Below are positions 26,646 through 35,059 of a stretch of 43,073 nt of DNA, piece after piece. Source of the DNA: Endozoicomonas elysicola (GTDB lineage: Bacteria; Pseudomonadota; Gammaproteobacteria; Pseudomonadales; Endozoicomonadaceae); contig NZ_JOJP01000001.1 of the NCBI RefSeq assembly GCF_000710775.1, positions 4,062,091 through 4,105,163 on the forward strand, written 5' to 3'. Below the pieces are notes generated by a model, which was given only the letters and a program-made list of their open reading frames with translations, was not told where the DNA came from and searched no databases. Position 1 is the stretch's first letter, and every line of letters begins with the position of its first letter. A program made the position numbers and the translations under genes.

Positions 26646-28505
26646 ATGCCAATGGATGAAGAAGCAGTTACGGACTCCAGAAAAACGTTAAAAAACGCCA
26701 GTCAACTGAATGCCATGTCATCCACTGACTACTATAAGGAGTGGCTGCTGGGGCAGAATTACATGATCGACGGACTGCATTGCAGCCTGATCATGGTTCA
26801 AACCAATAATACTCTCTTAAACGTGGCATCCTGGCAGGAGAATTCAAGCAACTTCTCCAGATTGGAAGCACTTGCCAGTCAGCTCTCCCACTGGGATCAA
26901 CCTCAAATCAGCACACTGGAAAGTGACGGAAACACTAATGAAACGTTTGCCCTGCTCTATCCGGTAAAATCAAACGATAACTCTCCAAATAAAAACAGGC
27001 CAATTGCTTTAGTGGCCATTGCCCTGCAGGCAAACTCTCAGGAAGCATTACAGAAAGCGATGGCCACACTTCAGTGGAGTACCGCTGGGCTTGAGGTTAT
27101 TGACTATCAACACCGTTTTGAAGCGCTGACTTTTGAGCAGAAATGCACCGCTGACCGAGTCAACATTCTCACCAGGGTGTTAGCAGAACCCGATTATCCC
27201 GCAGCAGCAATGGGGTTGGTGACCGAACTGGCCACACTCTTAAATTGTGATCGCGTCAGCCTGGGAGAATATGACAACCATCATGCGACCCTGAAATACC
27301 TGTCTCACAACACACAATTTGGCAAGAAAATGAATTTGGTTCGTGCCATTGAACAGGTAATGGATGAATCTATTGATCAGGGTAGCCCTGTTCGATTTCC
27401 TCAAAAAGAAGAAAGTGCGTCAATGTTGATTCTGGCTCATAGAAAGCTGTCAGAGCTACAGGGTGATGCCAGCATATTATCGATACCGATTTACTCAGAA
27501 CACAACATAACAGGCGCTATTGTTCTTGAAACCAGCCCTGCAAAGCCCTTTACCGATAAAGAGGTAGAACTCTGCCAGAGTATTATCAGCCTCGTAAGTC
27601 CATCTCTAAACGACAAGCAACTGAATGACCGCTCTCTCTGGCGAAAAGCCGTAGACAGTGGAAAAACACAGCTGAAGCGATTTACAGGGCCGAATCACCC
27701 GGGAAGAAAACTCACAGCGCTGATTTTGATCATCCTTTCTTTGTTCTTTACCTTTGCAACGGGCACCTACCGCCTGTCAACTCAGGCCAGAATTGAAAGC
27801 TCTGCTCAGCGAGCCATAGTCGCTCCTTATGATGGTTACATTGAAAGCACCCATGCCCGGGCTGGTGATACCGTCAGTACTGGAGACTTACTCATCAGCC
27901 TCGATGATCGAGACCTGCGTCTGGAAAAACTGAAATGGCTTTCCGAGCAGGCAAAACTCAATCGCCAATATCAGGAAGCACTGGCATTCAGAGACCGGGC
28001 AAAAATCAATATCATCAACGCCCAGCTTCAGCAGGCTGAAGCACAGCTGGCTCTTGTTAACACCCAGTTAGAAAGGGCCAACCTGACAGCCCCCTTTGAT
28101 GGCCTGGTCGTCAGTGGCGATCTTGATCAACGCCTTGGCAGCTCTATCTCTAAGGGCGAAATTTTATTGTCGGTATCAGAGCTGGATCAATATCGCATTA
28201 AAATGCTGGTGCAGGAAAACCGTATTGCTGATGCACACATCGGGCAAAACGGTACTCTTCATCTTTCAGCACTGCCGGAAACCCCCTTTGATTTCAAACT
28301 CAGCAAAATTACTCCCTTAACCGAAGCCCTGGATGGCTCAACCTACTTTATTGTAGAAGGAGAGCTGCTGTCAGATACCAGCCAGATTCAACCTGGTATG
28401 GAAGGCATTGGTAAAATCACCATCGATGAACGCAATCTTCTGGGAATCTGGTTAAGACAAACCAGAGAGTGGCTACAGCTTAAGTTATGGTCCTGGTGGG
28501 GTTGA
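26646..28505 (+). CDS. GAF domain-HlyD-type membrane fusion protein
   Basis: 619 residues. Residues about 175-315 resemble a GAF sensor domain (LVTELATLLNCDRVSLGEYD, then SILSIPIYSEHNITGAIVLE and FTDKEVELCQSIISLVS). One transmembrane segment follows at about 356-377 (LTALILIILSLFFTFATGTY). The periplasmic part has the two lipoyl-like half motifs of HlyD adaptors (IVAPYDGYIESTHARAGDTV and ANLTAPFDGLVVSGD) around a helical hairpin (about 425-478), then a beta-barrel. It therefore couples a probable cytoplasmic ligand-sensing domain to a periplasmic adaptor, an unusual arrangement. ATGs at 26646 and 26652 are both possible; the ribosome site is weak. First of four closely spaced genes; the next starts after 8 bp. 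Likely role: part of the trans-envelope assembly for the giant protein (inference). Confidence 0.85.
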   Translation: MPMDEEAVTDSRKTLKNASQLNAMSSTDYYKEWLLGQNYMIDGLHCSLIMVQTNNTLLNVASWQENSSNFSRLEALASQLSHWDQPQISTLESDGNTNETFALLYPVKSNDNSPNKNRPIALVAIALQANSQEALQKAMATLQWSTAGLEVIDYQHRFEALTFEQKCTADRVNILTRVLAEPDYPAAAMGLVTELATLLNCDRVSLGEYDNHHATLKYLSHNTQFGKKMNLVRAIEQVMDESIDQGSPVRFPQKEESASMLILAHRKLSELQGDASILSIPIYSEHNITGAIVLETSPAKPFTDKEVELCQSIISLVSPSLNDKQLNDRSLWRKAVDSGKTQLKRFTGPNHPGRKLTALILIILSLFFTFATGTYRLSTQARIESSAQRAIVAPYDGYIESTHARAGDTVSTGDLLISLDDRDLRLEKLKWLSEQAKLNRQYQEALAFRDRAKINIINAQLQQAEAQLALVNTQLERANLTAPFDGLVVSGDLDQRLGSSISKGEILLSVSELDQYRIKMLVQENRIADAHIGQNGTLHLSALPETPFDFKLSKITPLTEALDGSTYFIVEGELLSDTSQIQPGMEGIGKITIDERNLLGIWLRQTREWLQLKLWSWWG

Positions 28506-28513
28506 GGTGACAG

Positions 28514-30655
28514 ATGTCGGCATCGCTGTTCAGTAGCTCATGGTATAAAGTGGCAGACCTGAAGGTCCGGCTTCGAAAGCATGCTCATATCCACCGTCAT
28601 GTGTATCGGGAAAAAGTATGGTATGTACTTCAGGATCATGTGACGGGTCAATTCCACCGCTTCAAGCCTGCTGCCTACCAGATGATTGCACTAATGGATG
28701 GCACTCGCACACTTCAGCAGATCTGGGAAATAGCCTGTGAGGAACTGGGCGACAACCTGCCAACACAGGATGAGGTAATTCAACTGGTTGGACAGCTAAA
28801 TAAAGCCAATGTCATTCAAACGGATAAACTGCCGGATATTGATCGATTACAGAAACAAAGAACTCAGGTCATTCGTAACAGGTGGCTGCAACAGATTAAA
28901 TCCCCCCTGAGTATACGAATACCACTGGTAGACCCGGAGGCATTTCTTTCCGCAACGTCGCTCATTGCCACGACCATCTTCAGTCGTTTAGGCGCCATTC
29001 TCTTTTTATTCACCATTTTAACCGGTGGCGTGCTGGCAGTGACTCACTGGGAACCCTTGACTGAAAATATCAGTGATCGCTTACTGGCCACAGAAAACTT
29101 GCTGTTAATGGCCCTTGTTTATCCCTTCGTAAAACTCATACATGAGTTAGGGCATGCTTACGCAGTTAAACGCTGGGGCGGTGAAGTGCATGAAATGGGC
29201 ATCATGCTGCTTGTGATGTTTCCCGTGCCTTATGTTGATGCTTCTGCAGCGTCCTCTTTTCATAACAAATACCAGCGAATGATCGTAGGCGCTGTTGGCA
29301 TTCTCGGTGAACTGCTGATGTCGGCTATCGCCATGATTGTATGGGTCAGTGTTGAACCCGGCGTCGTCAGGGCCCTGGCTTTCAATGTGATGCTGATTGG
29401 TGGCTTCTCTACACTGCTTTTCAATGGCAACCCATTGCTGCGTTTCGATGCCTACTATGTTCTGGCGGACTACCTTGAAATTCCAAACCTTGCTGCCAGG
29501 GGTAATGCCCAGGTGGGTTACCTGATCAAGCAGTATCTTTTGAAGGTTGAAGGATTGAAGTCGATTGCCCAAAGCCGTTCAGAAGCCTTCTGGCTGGGTG
29601 GCTATGCGATTTTGTCCTACATTTACCGACTGTTCGTCATGGTAGCCATATCATTACTGGTAGCTTCCAAATATTTCTTTATTGGTGTCTTACTGGCCTG
29701 CTGGTCTATCTGGAGCAGCCTGTTAGCGCCAATGACCAAAATGATTGCCAAACCAGTTTCCGACCCTCAGCTCTGGCATAAAAGAAAAACCATTTATCTT
29801 TATTCCTGTATCTGCCTCGGCCTCATTTTATCATTATTGATGGTAATCCCGATGCCCTATCAAACCTATAGTCAGGGTGTCGTGTATATACCACAGGAAG
29901 CAATTATCCGAGCTCCGGCCAACGGTTTTATTGAGAAGCAACTGGCAGAAACGGGGTCACAGGTATCCCCTGGACAACCGGTTATCACCATGAGTGCTCC
30001 TGACCTTATCGCCAGAGAAAAGGTACTGACCGCACAGACCGATGAAGCCCGATTGAGATATCAGGCAGCCATTAATGACCGGATTCAGGCTGATATCCTG
30101 TCTCAGGAAGTACGCTTTATTAATAATGAGCTTCAGGAAGCCAGAGAGCGTATCCAGTCACTTTCAATTAACGGAGCCACCAACGGTGAGTTAGTGGTTA
30201 TTGACCGCACAGGTATAGAAGGGAAGTATTTTCAGCGTGGCGATGTGCTGGGTTATATCGTCAATTATCGCCAGTTGCCATTGACCACAGTTATTTCCGA
30301 GAGCGATATTGATCAGGTCAGAAACCATACCAAACGTGTTTCACTCAAGTTTAGCTCTAGCCCAGACCAGGAATACAGTGCCGAGATAATCCGGCAACAC
30401 CCTTCATCAACACACACTCTGCCAAGCCACACTTTATCAACGGATGGTGGAGGCCTGATAGCCCTGGCGCCTGACCGTGAGTATCCTCTCCAGAGTTATC
30501 AGGGATACTTCCGGGTAGATATTGACGCTGAAAATGCACCGCGCCAACGGTTCGATGAGCGTCTGCATGTGCTGTTTGAACACGAACCAGAACCGTTATT
30601 CTGGCGCTGGTACCGTGACATTAGGCGACTATTCCTGAGGCAGTTTGATGTTTAA
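28514..30655 (+). CDS. PqqD-like/M50 metalloprotease/HlyD-type adaptor fusion
   Basis: 713 residues. Residues about 30-105 resemble a PqqD-like peptide-binding domain (VWYVLQDHVTGQFHRFKPA, ending in a winged-helix-like stretch). A polytopic membrane region carries HELGH at 210-214, the zinc site of site-2-protease (M50) enzymes, and GNPLLRFDAYY at about 305-315, matching the second M50 motif whose Asp is the third ligand (D312). Further membrane segments lie at about 365-405 and 427-447. The C-terminal 250 residues are periplasmic: a lipoyl-like half motif (IIRAPANGFIEKQLAETGS), a helical hairpin and a short barrel, as in HlyD adaptors. Catalytic residues appear intact. GAGGTG five bases before the ATG supports the start. 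Such a protein could bind a leader peptide, cleave it in the membrane and dock the channel; the substrate may be the LEPR-XLL region (inference). Confidence 0.85.
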   Translation: MSASLFSSSWYKVADLKVRLRKHAHIHRHVYREKVWYVLQDHVTGQFHRFKPAAYQMIALMDGTRTLQQIWEIACEELGDNLPTQDEVIQLVGQLNKANVIQTDKLPDIDRLQKQRTQVIRNRWLQQIKSPLSIRIPLVDPEAFLSATSLIATTIFSRLGAILFLFTILTGGVLAVTHWEPLTENISDRLLATENLLLMALVYPFVKLIHELGHAYAVKRWGGEVHEMGIMLLVMFPVPYVDASAASSFHNKYQRMIVGAVGILGELLMSAIAMIVWVSVEPGVVRALAFNVMLIGGFSTLLFNGNPLLRFDAYYVLADYLEIPNLAARGNAQVGYLIKQYLLKVEGLKSIAQSRSEAFWLGGYAILSYIYRLFVMVAISLLVASKYFFIGVLLACWSIWSSLLAPMTKMIAKPVSDPQLWHKRKTIYLYSCICLGLILSLLMVIPMPYQTYSQGVVYIPQEAIIRAPANGFIEKQLAETGSQVSPGQPVITMSAPDLIAREKVLTAQTDEARLRYQAAINDRIQADILSQEVRFINNELQEARERIQSLSINGATNGELVVIDRTGIEGKYFQRGDVLGYIVNYRQLPLTTVISESDIDQVRNHTKRVSLKFSSSPDQEYSAEIIRQHPSSTHTLPSHTLSTDGGGLIALAPDREYPLQSYQGYFRVDIDAENAPRQRFDERLHVLFEHEPEPLFWRWYRDIRRLFLRQFDV

Positions 30656-32663
30656 GCTCCCAAGGCGGCGCCCCGCTTCAACGCTGGATCGCCCTCAGAA
30701 ATCGATTCCCGGGCAACAGATGCCTGCAAGAATCTGGCGCTGGCTGACATCAATGGTTTTGCGCCCTCTTCAGGCGCAGATTTGGGTGTACTACCCACTG
30801 CTTTGGAAAATAAAGCACTACCAGCCAGGCTTATCTGCTCTCTCTGATCAGGAACTCGATAACGAAATCCAAAGCTTGAAAACAGCGCTCTACCAGAGAG
30901 GGCTCACTCACTCTTCAGTAGCTCGAGCTTTTGCGGTTATACGGGAAGTATCAGGTCGGGAGCTGGGTATGTATCATTTTGACACCCAGTTACTGGGTGG
31001 GCTTGCCATTATTTACGGCAATATAGGTCAAATGCAGACCGGTGAAGGTAAAACACTGACAGCAACGTTACCCGTTGCCACCGCAGCGCTTGCCGGCATC
31101 CCTTCCCACTTGGTGACGGTTAATGATTATTTAACCCAGCGAGATGCTGAATTAATGACGCCGGTCTATCAACGGCTAGGCCTCAGTATTGGCATTATTA
31201 TTCAGGGCCTGCCAACAAATGAACGGCAGATGCAATATGCCTGCGATATTGTCTACTGCACCAACAATGAACTGGCTTTTGATTATTTGAAAGACAGCAT
31301 CCTGCTGAAAGGAAAAAACAGCTCACTCAATCTTCACGCCCAAAGGCTGCTTAACCACTCTGAACGAGATAAACCATCCGATATAGACGACCTGATGCTG
31401 CGAGGGCTCCACTTTGCCGTCGTTGATGAAGCAGACAGTGTTTTATTGGATGAAGCCCGAACACCATTAATTATCTCAGGAGAAGAGGCGCCCATTGCGG
31501 CACAGCAGGAAGTGTATGCTCAGGCTATGGCACTTATTTCTGAGCTGGTTGAAGCCGAAGATTATAAAGTGTGGCAGCAGCGGCGCCATATAGAAATCAC
31601 GCCCTCAGGCGAACAGAAGGCAACAGAGCTCACAAAAAACCTGGGAGCGCTTTGGAAAGGTCGGGTTCGCCGATTGGAATTGCTCAGACAGGCTTTAACC
31701 GCCTGGCACCTCTTTGAGCGAGATAAGCACTATCTGATTGATGACTCAACTGAACAGAGAAAAGTCATCATAATTGATGAACACACCGGCCGAATGATGC
31801 CGGATCGCACATGGGAGCGAGGCCTTCACCAGCTTATCGAAATAAAAGAAAACTGCTCGTTGTCCGCACCAAGGGAAACACTGGCAAGTATCAGCTTCCA
31901 AAACTTTTTCCGCCATTTTCATCACCTGTCCGGCATGACCGGAACAACCAGTCATGTTCGAAGTGAACTGTGGCGGGTTTATAACCTGCCAGTGGTGGAT
32001 ATTCCTACCCACAAAACCAGCCGAAGACGGTCTCTCAAATATCAGACCTTCGCAAACGAACAACAAAGATGGCAGGCGGTTGTTTCCCGGGTTAAAGCAC
32101 TGAAAGCACAACATCGGCCAGTATTGATAGGCACATTGTCACTGGCCAGCTCCGAACAACTCAGTGCATATATGCAAAAAGAAGGTATTGAGCATCAGCT
32201 TCTTAATGCCAGGCAGGATAAGCTTGAAGCCGATATTGTTGCCAACGCCGGTGCTGCTGGCTGTATAACGATTGCCACCAGCATGGCAGGACGAGGAACC
32301 GATATTAAGATTGATGAGACGACTGATAACCTTGGCGGCCTTCATGTGATTATCACTGGACTGCATGAATCGTCGCGCATTGACCGACAACTGATTGGCC
32401 GATGTGCCCGTCAGGGTGACCGGGGAAGCTATGAACTCCTTTTATCTCTGGAAGACCCACTATTAAGCTCGACGTTGTCGAAGGGACTTCAACGAATGTT
32501 CGCATTCCCAGTCCCCCAGCCACTGAAACACTGGCTTGCATTAATGGCTTTTCGTTATTGTCAAAGCCAATATGAAAACAAACACGAACGTGCTCGTAAA
32601 CACCTGCTACGCAGTGATGATCGGCAACGAGACCTTCTTTCATTTACCGACTCGCGGGTATGA
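30648..32663 (+). CDS. SecA-like ATPase lacking the C-terminal wing and zinc-binding domains
   Basis: 671 residues from ATG at 30648, overlapping the preceding gene by 8 bp with GAGG about eight bases upstream; a TTG at 30645 is an alternative start. Matches to SecA run in order: QTGEGKTLTATLP (Walker A, about 132-137), TVNDYLTQRDAE, VYCTNNELAFDYLKD, VVDEADSVLLDEARTPLIISG (DEAD box about 261-264), the preprotein-crosslinking region, IIIDEHTGRMMPDR, TLASISFQNFF, LSGMTGT, TIATSMAGRGTDI and RQLIGRCARQGDRG. The protein ends just after the first part of the helical scaffold (YENKHERARKHLL), whereas housekeeping SecA has about 900 residues with a helical wing and a zinc-binding tail. All ATPase motifs are intact, so it is probably an active, specialised SecA2-like motor. 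Translationally coupled to both neighbours; likely drives export of the giant protein (inference). Confidence 0.88.
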   Translation: MFKLPRRRPASTLDRPQKSIPGQQMPARIWRWLTSMVLRPLQAQIWVYYPLLWKIKHYQPGLSALSDQELDNEIQSLKTALYQRGLTHSSVARAFAVIREVSGRELGMYHFDTQLLGGLAIIYGNIGQMQTGEGKTLTATLPVATAALAGIPSHLVTVNDYLTQRDAELMTPVYQRLGLSIGIIIQGLPTNERQMQYACDIVYCTNNELAFDYLKDSILLKGKNSSLNLHAQRLLNHSERDKPSDIDDLMLRGLHFAVVDEADSVLLDEARTPLIISGEEAPIAAQQEVYAQAMALISELVEAEDYKVWQQRRHIEITPSGEQKATELTKNLGALWKGRVRRLELLRQALTAWHLFERDKHYLIDDSTEQRKVIIIDEHTGRMMPDRTWERGLHQLIEIKENCSLSAPRETLASISFQNFFRHFHHLSGMTGTTSHVRSELWRVYNLPVVDIPTHKTSRRRSLKYQTFANEQQRWQAVVSRVKALKAQHRPVLIGTLSLASSEQLSAYMQKEGIEHQLLNARQDKLEADIVANAGAAGCITIATSMAGRGTDIKIDETTDNLGGLHVIITGLHESSRIDRQLIGRCARQGDRGSYELLLSLEDPLLSSTLSKGLQRMFAFPVPQPLKHWLALMAFRYCQSQYENKHERARKHLLRSDDRQRDLLSFTDSRV

Positions 32664-33436
32664 TCACAATGGCCAGCACCAAGCAACAAATAACGTTTTT
32701 TTTATCAGCAGCCCTCATACTGACCTTTACACAAACAGGCTTCGCACAAACCAGCACAACTAACCTCGGTCAACTCAGCTGCCTTCTGGAACCCAGCAAA
32801 AGCTCCGATTTGAGCAGTGAAGTACCTGGCATCATCCGCGAACTGAAAGTTCAGCGGGGAGATACGGTCAAAAAGGGTCAGGTTTTAATGTCACTGAACT
32901 CAGATGTCGAACAGGCAACCCTTGAGACCGCAAGAGCCCGGCTCAATTTTGCAGTAAGAAAACTGCAACGAAATGAAGCACTCTATAAAGATAAGCTGAT
33001 TTCTGACCATGAACAGGATGAACTGCTGACCGAAAAAAGGCTGGCCATGCTGCAAGCGGAAGAAGCCCTGGTTCGACTACACCAGCGGGAGGTCAGAAGC
33101 CCTTTTTCCGGTGTAATTACCGATGTCGTTAAAGAGCCGGGAGAATACATCGACGACTCTCATTTTCTACAGGTGGTTAGCCTCGACCCTCTTCATGCAC
33201 AGGTCATATTTCAAGCTGAGCTTTATGGGAAGATTAAAAAAGACACACCGGTAACCCTGTTCACCCAAGGTTCAGAACAAGGTTTTACCGGGCGAGTAAA
33301 AACCCTCGACCCAGTCATCGATGCAGCCAGTGATACTTTTGGGATTACCGTTGAAATTAATAATGACCAACAGCAACTGATTGCAGGTTCGCGGTGTCGT
33401 ATAGAAATTTCAGGGCTGTCAGAGAGCATTCAGTGA
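32660..33436 (+). CDS. periplasmic adaptor subunit (HlyD/RND membrane-fusion family)
   Basis: 258 residues; the start ATGA overlaps the stop of the SecA-like gene by four bases, though ATG at 32669 is also possible. The N-terminus is a signal peptide (ITFFLSAALILTFTQTGFAQ). It has the short adaptor layout: first lipoyl half (SSEVPGIIRELKVQRGDTVK), a brief helical hairpin (about 85-140), second lipoyl half (REVRSPFSGVITDVVKEPGE), then a beta-barrel (VSLDPLHAQVIF onward). It lacks a membrane anchor and the membrane-proximal domain is short compared with RND adaptors such as AcrA (about 380 residues). With the two membrane-bound HlyD-type fusions it gives three adaptors in one operon, presumably forming the periplasmic duct to the TolC-like channel. 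Confidence 0.85.
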   Translation: MITMASTKQQITFFLSAALILTFTQTGFAQTSTTNLGQLSCLLEPSKSSDLSSEVPGIIRELKVQRGDTVKKGQVLMSLNSDVEQATLETARARLNFAVRKLQRNEALYKDKLISDHEQDELLTEKRLAMLQAEEALVRLHQREVRSPFSGVITDVVKEPGEYIDDSHFLQVVSLDPLHAQVIFQAELYGKIKKDTPVTLFTQGSEQGFTGRVKTLDPVIDAASDTFGITVEINNDQQQLIAGSRCRIEISGLSESIQ

Positions 33437-33471
33437 TTGACTGCTTGAATAGGAAGATCGACAAGTGTCGG

Positions 33472-33645
33472 TATACTAGGAGGCTGTCCGGGAATAGCGC
33501 CCGTAGCGAGGATGGCAGAAAATTGAGGATAAAAATTCCGTTTTGTGAGGTGAATAGTGGTTCTATTTGCCGAACAAAACGGAATTTTTAGACCAATTTT
33601 CTGCCACCGTAGTAGGGCAGTCTATTCTCGGACAGCCTCCTAGTA
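33472..33645 (+). mobile_element. 174-bp hairpin MITE-like element
   Basis: The ends are inverted copies of TACTAGGAGGCTGTCCG, continuing as G(G/A)GAATAG, and the inner arms also pair (ACAAAACGGAATTTTTA with a matching left arm, then CAATTTTCTGCCA), leaving a loop of roughly 25 bases. It encodes no protein. Palindromic CTAG at each tip may be a target duplication or part of the repeat. This is the form of a miniature inverted-repeat transposable element. Placed just after the last export gene, its transcript could also act as a terminator. Confidence 0.75.
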
Positions 33646-33678
33646 CCCCCATAGTAATTCAGGCTGTGATAACCATAT

Positions 33679-34524
33679 ATGCTGTCGTCTCATTTAACGC
33701 CCTCTAAAACAGACACTTTATTTCAACGGCTGGAGACAAAGCAGTTCTACCAGCGCTGCAGCAATATGCAGTCTACATTTCATCAAGAACGCTCCATTAA
33801 GCTGAAGCCCGGCCAAATCATTGACCGAAGAGCTCTAATGGGTATTGAAAAACAAGAGAAGACCCTTGATGAGTGGTCATCATTTTTAAGACTCCTCAAT
33901 GTTCCACCGGAAGTCATCCGTCAGGTCCTCAACAATATTCAAAATGCAAATACACTATTATTCGGCATAGAGGAGTTGAATGATAAAGCCACTTTAAAAG
34001 TATATCTGGAATACTGGGACTTTCTTATTTCCCTCATTCAACAGGGTAAACATGAGCGACAACCTTTCGCGCTCAATCGTGGTTATAAATGGGAGACGGA
34101 TCACCCAGAACACTGGAAGGAAGATATTTACTGGTGCTACCCACTTTTAACACTACCAGAGCTGCATAAGCGCCTGAAAACTCTCACCGGTATTAATGGG
34201 GCTATTCTCCAATACTTCCTGAATCCCCTGCTCTTTCAAAACCGTTCTTTGAGAGGGGAACAGCTCGTTTATTTGGAGATTGTTGGAGAGGATAATGCAA
34301 GACGATCCTTTGATATCAATTGTTATAAGGGCCAATTATCAGTATCTGATGCATTACCCTACCTTCTCGAACTAGCCCAACACTGGCGCATCAAAAATGA
34401 CTTGTCAAAAGTGCTGTCCTGTTACAGTTCACATTGCTTGGGGCATATTTCCGGAGGCGTAGGACGAGACAAGCAGCCTTTTCTGTCCATATATATTGAA
34501 GAGTCATCAACTGCCGCCGCCTGA
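33679..34524 (+). CDS. hypothetical protein, unrecognised family
   Basis: 281 residues, no signal peptide or membrane segment. I do not recognise the family. Visible features: a charged N-terminal third (SIKLKPGQIIDRRALMGIE), a helical middle, an aromatic-rich segment (EDIYWCYPLLTLPEL), and a C-terminal strand-like end (LGHISGGVGRDKQPFLSIYI). That last segment faintly recalls the closing strands of ABBA-type prenyltransferases, but the resemblance is too short to use. The ribosome site is weak; ATG at 33766 is an alternative. It follows the MITE-like element, 240 bp after the export operon and on the same strand, so it may be a separated member of that operon or an independent gene. Confidence 0.65.
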   Translation: MLSSHLTPSKTDTLFQRLETKQFYQRCSNMQSTFHQERSIKLKPGQIIDRRALMGIEKQEKTLDEWSSFLRLLNVPPEVIRQVLNNIQNANTLLFGIEELNDKATLKVYLEYWDFLISLIQQGKHERQPFALNRGYKWETDHPEHWKEDIYWCYPLLTLPELHKRLKTLTGINGAILQYFLNPLLFQNRSLRGEQLVYLEIVGEDNARRSFDINCYKGQLSVSDALPYLLELAQHWRIKNDLSKVLSCYSSHCLGHISGGVGRDKQPFLSIYIEESSTAAA

Positions 34525-34884
34525 ATAGCTGATATCAAAACCTTCCAGTGTCTGAACAGCTTTTTAGCGGCTCCAGTCTTTAACGTTTGGAAAATTGTGA
34601 ACGTGAAAACGGCTTTCTAGCTCTGCATGCTCCCTATAGTCCTGACTCCTGGTAAAAGCCCCCTAACTCAGGAAAGGCTTCGCTCCCGAAGAAGACCAGC
34701 ACCGAAAGCCACAACAAATGCACATTAGAATCAGATAGGCAAATGCTTCGATTCATCAAAGCCTCGGACCACATTTTTTTTCAGTGAGGTGCGAGAAAAG
34801 TAAGAAAGCGGAAAAAGCAGCTTCAAAAATAAAAGGCTACAGACCTCATCATTATGTGTTTGACACTTTGTCTACAAGGCCAAG

Positions 34885-34950
34885 AAACGACAAACCCCTT
34901 GCAAAAGGTATTATAAAGGTTTGAAGATATGGCGGTGGGGAGCGAATCGG
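34885..34950 (-). repeat. degenerate copy of tRNA 3' end plus terminator
   Basis: Bases 34885-34922 match 42797-42834, the terminator region after tRNA-Asp, at 32 of 38 positions in the same orientation. The adjoining minus-strand sequence reads ACCGATTCGCTCCCCACCGCCA, which looks like the T-arm and CCA end of a tRNA but is not the tRNA-Asp end and has no tRNA body upstream. It is either a relic of another tRNA gene or a decayed attachment-site repeat. Confidence 0.5.
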
Positions 34951-34977
34951 TAGCAGAATTTTTTGATAAAAACAAAA

Positions 34978-34995
34978 TATGTACCATTGTACATA
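34978..34995. promoter_or_regulatory. palindrome TATGTAC-N4-GTACATA
   Basis: A perfect 7-bp inverted repeat separated by CATT. Its symmetry and spacing resemble a dimeric regulator's operator, but it lies 65 bp past the end of the vsr-like gene and upstream of nothing recognised. It could simply be a weak terminator stem. Confidence 0.35.
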
Positions 34996-35059
34996 ATTAG
35001 CTCTGTTTTCCCCATGCATGAGTGAAAAGTAATGCGTTCAGAGTTCTTTGCTGCCCAAG

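Larger units (their letters stand above)
34525..35059. other. 535-bp gene-free stretch
   Basis: No credible coding region on either strand. It holds a T-rich tract near 34770, a degenerate tRNA-end/terminator-like sequence at 34885-34950 and a palindrome at 34978-34995, each listed separately. The rest shows nothing recognisable. Confidence 0.6.

Noticed and set aside
29147-29572. 141-codon minus-strand frame inside the M50 fusion gene
   Set aside because: Antisense to a strongly supported membrane protease region with an intact HELGH motif.
33394-33591. 65-codon frame overlapping the adaptor's end and the MITE-like element
   Set aside because: It reads through the hairpin element and has no recognisable content.
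34925-34960. A functional tRNA gene at 34.9 kb
   Set aside because: Only a T-arm/CCA-like end is visible; no anticodon arm, D arm or matching acceptor strand lies upstream on the minus strand.
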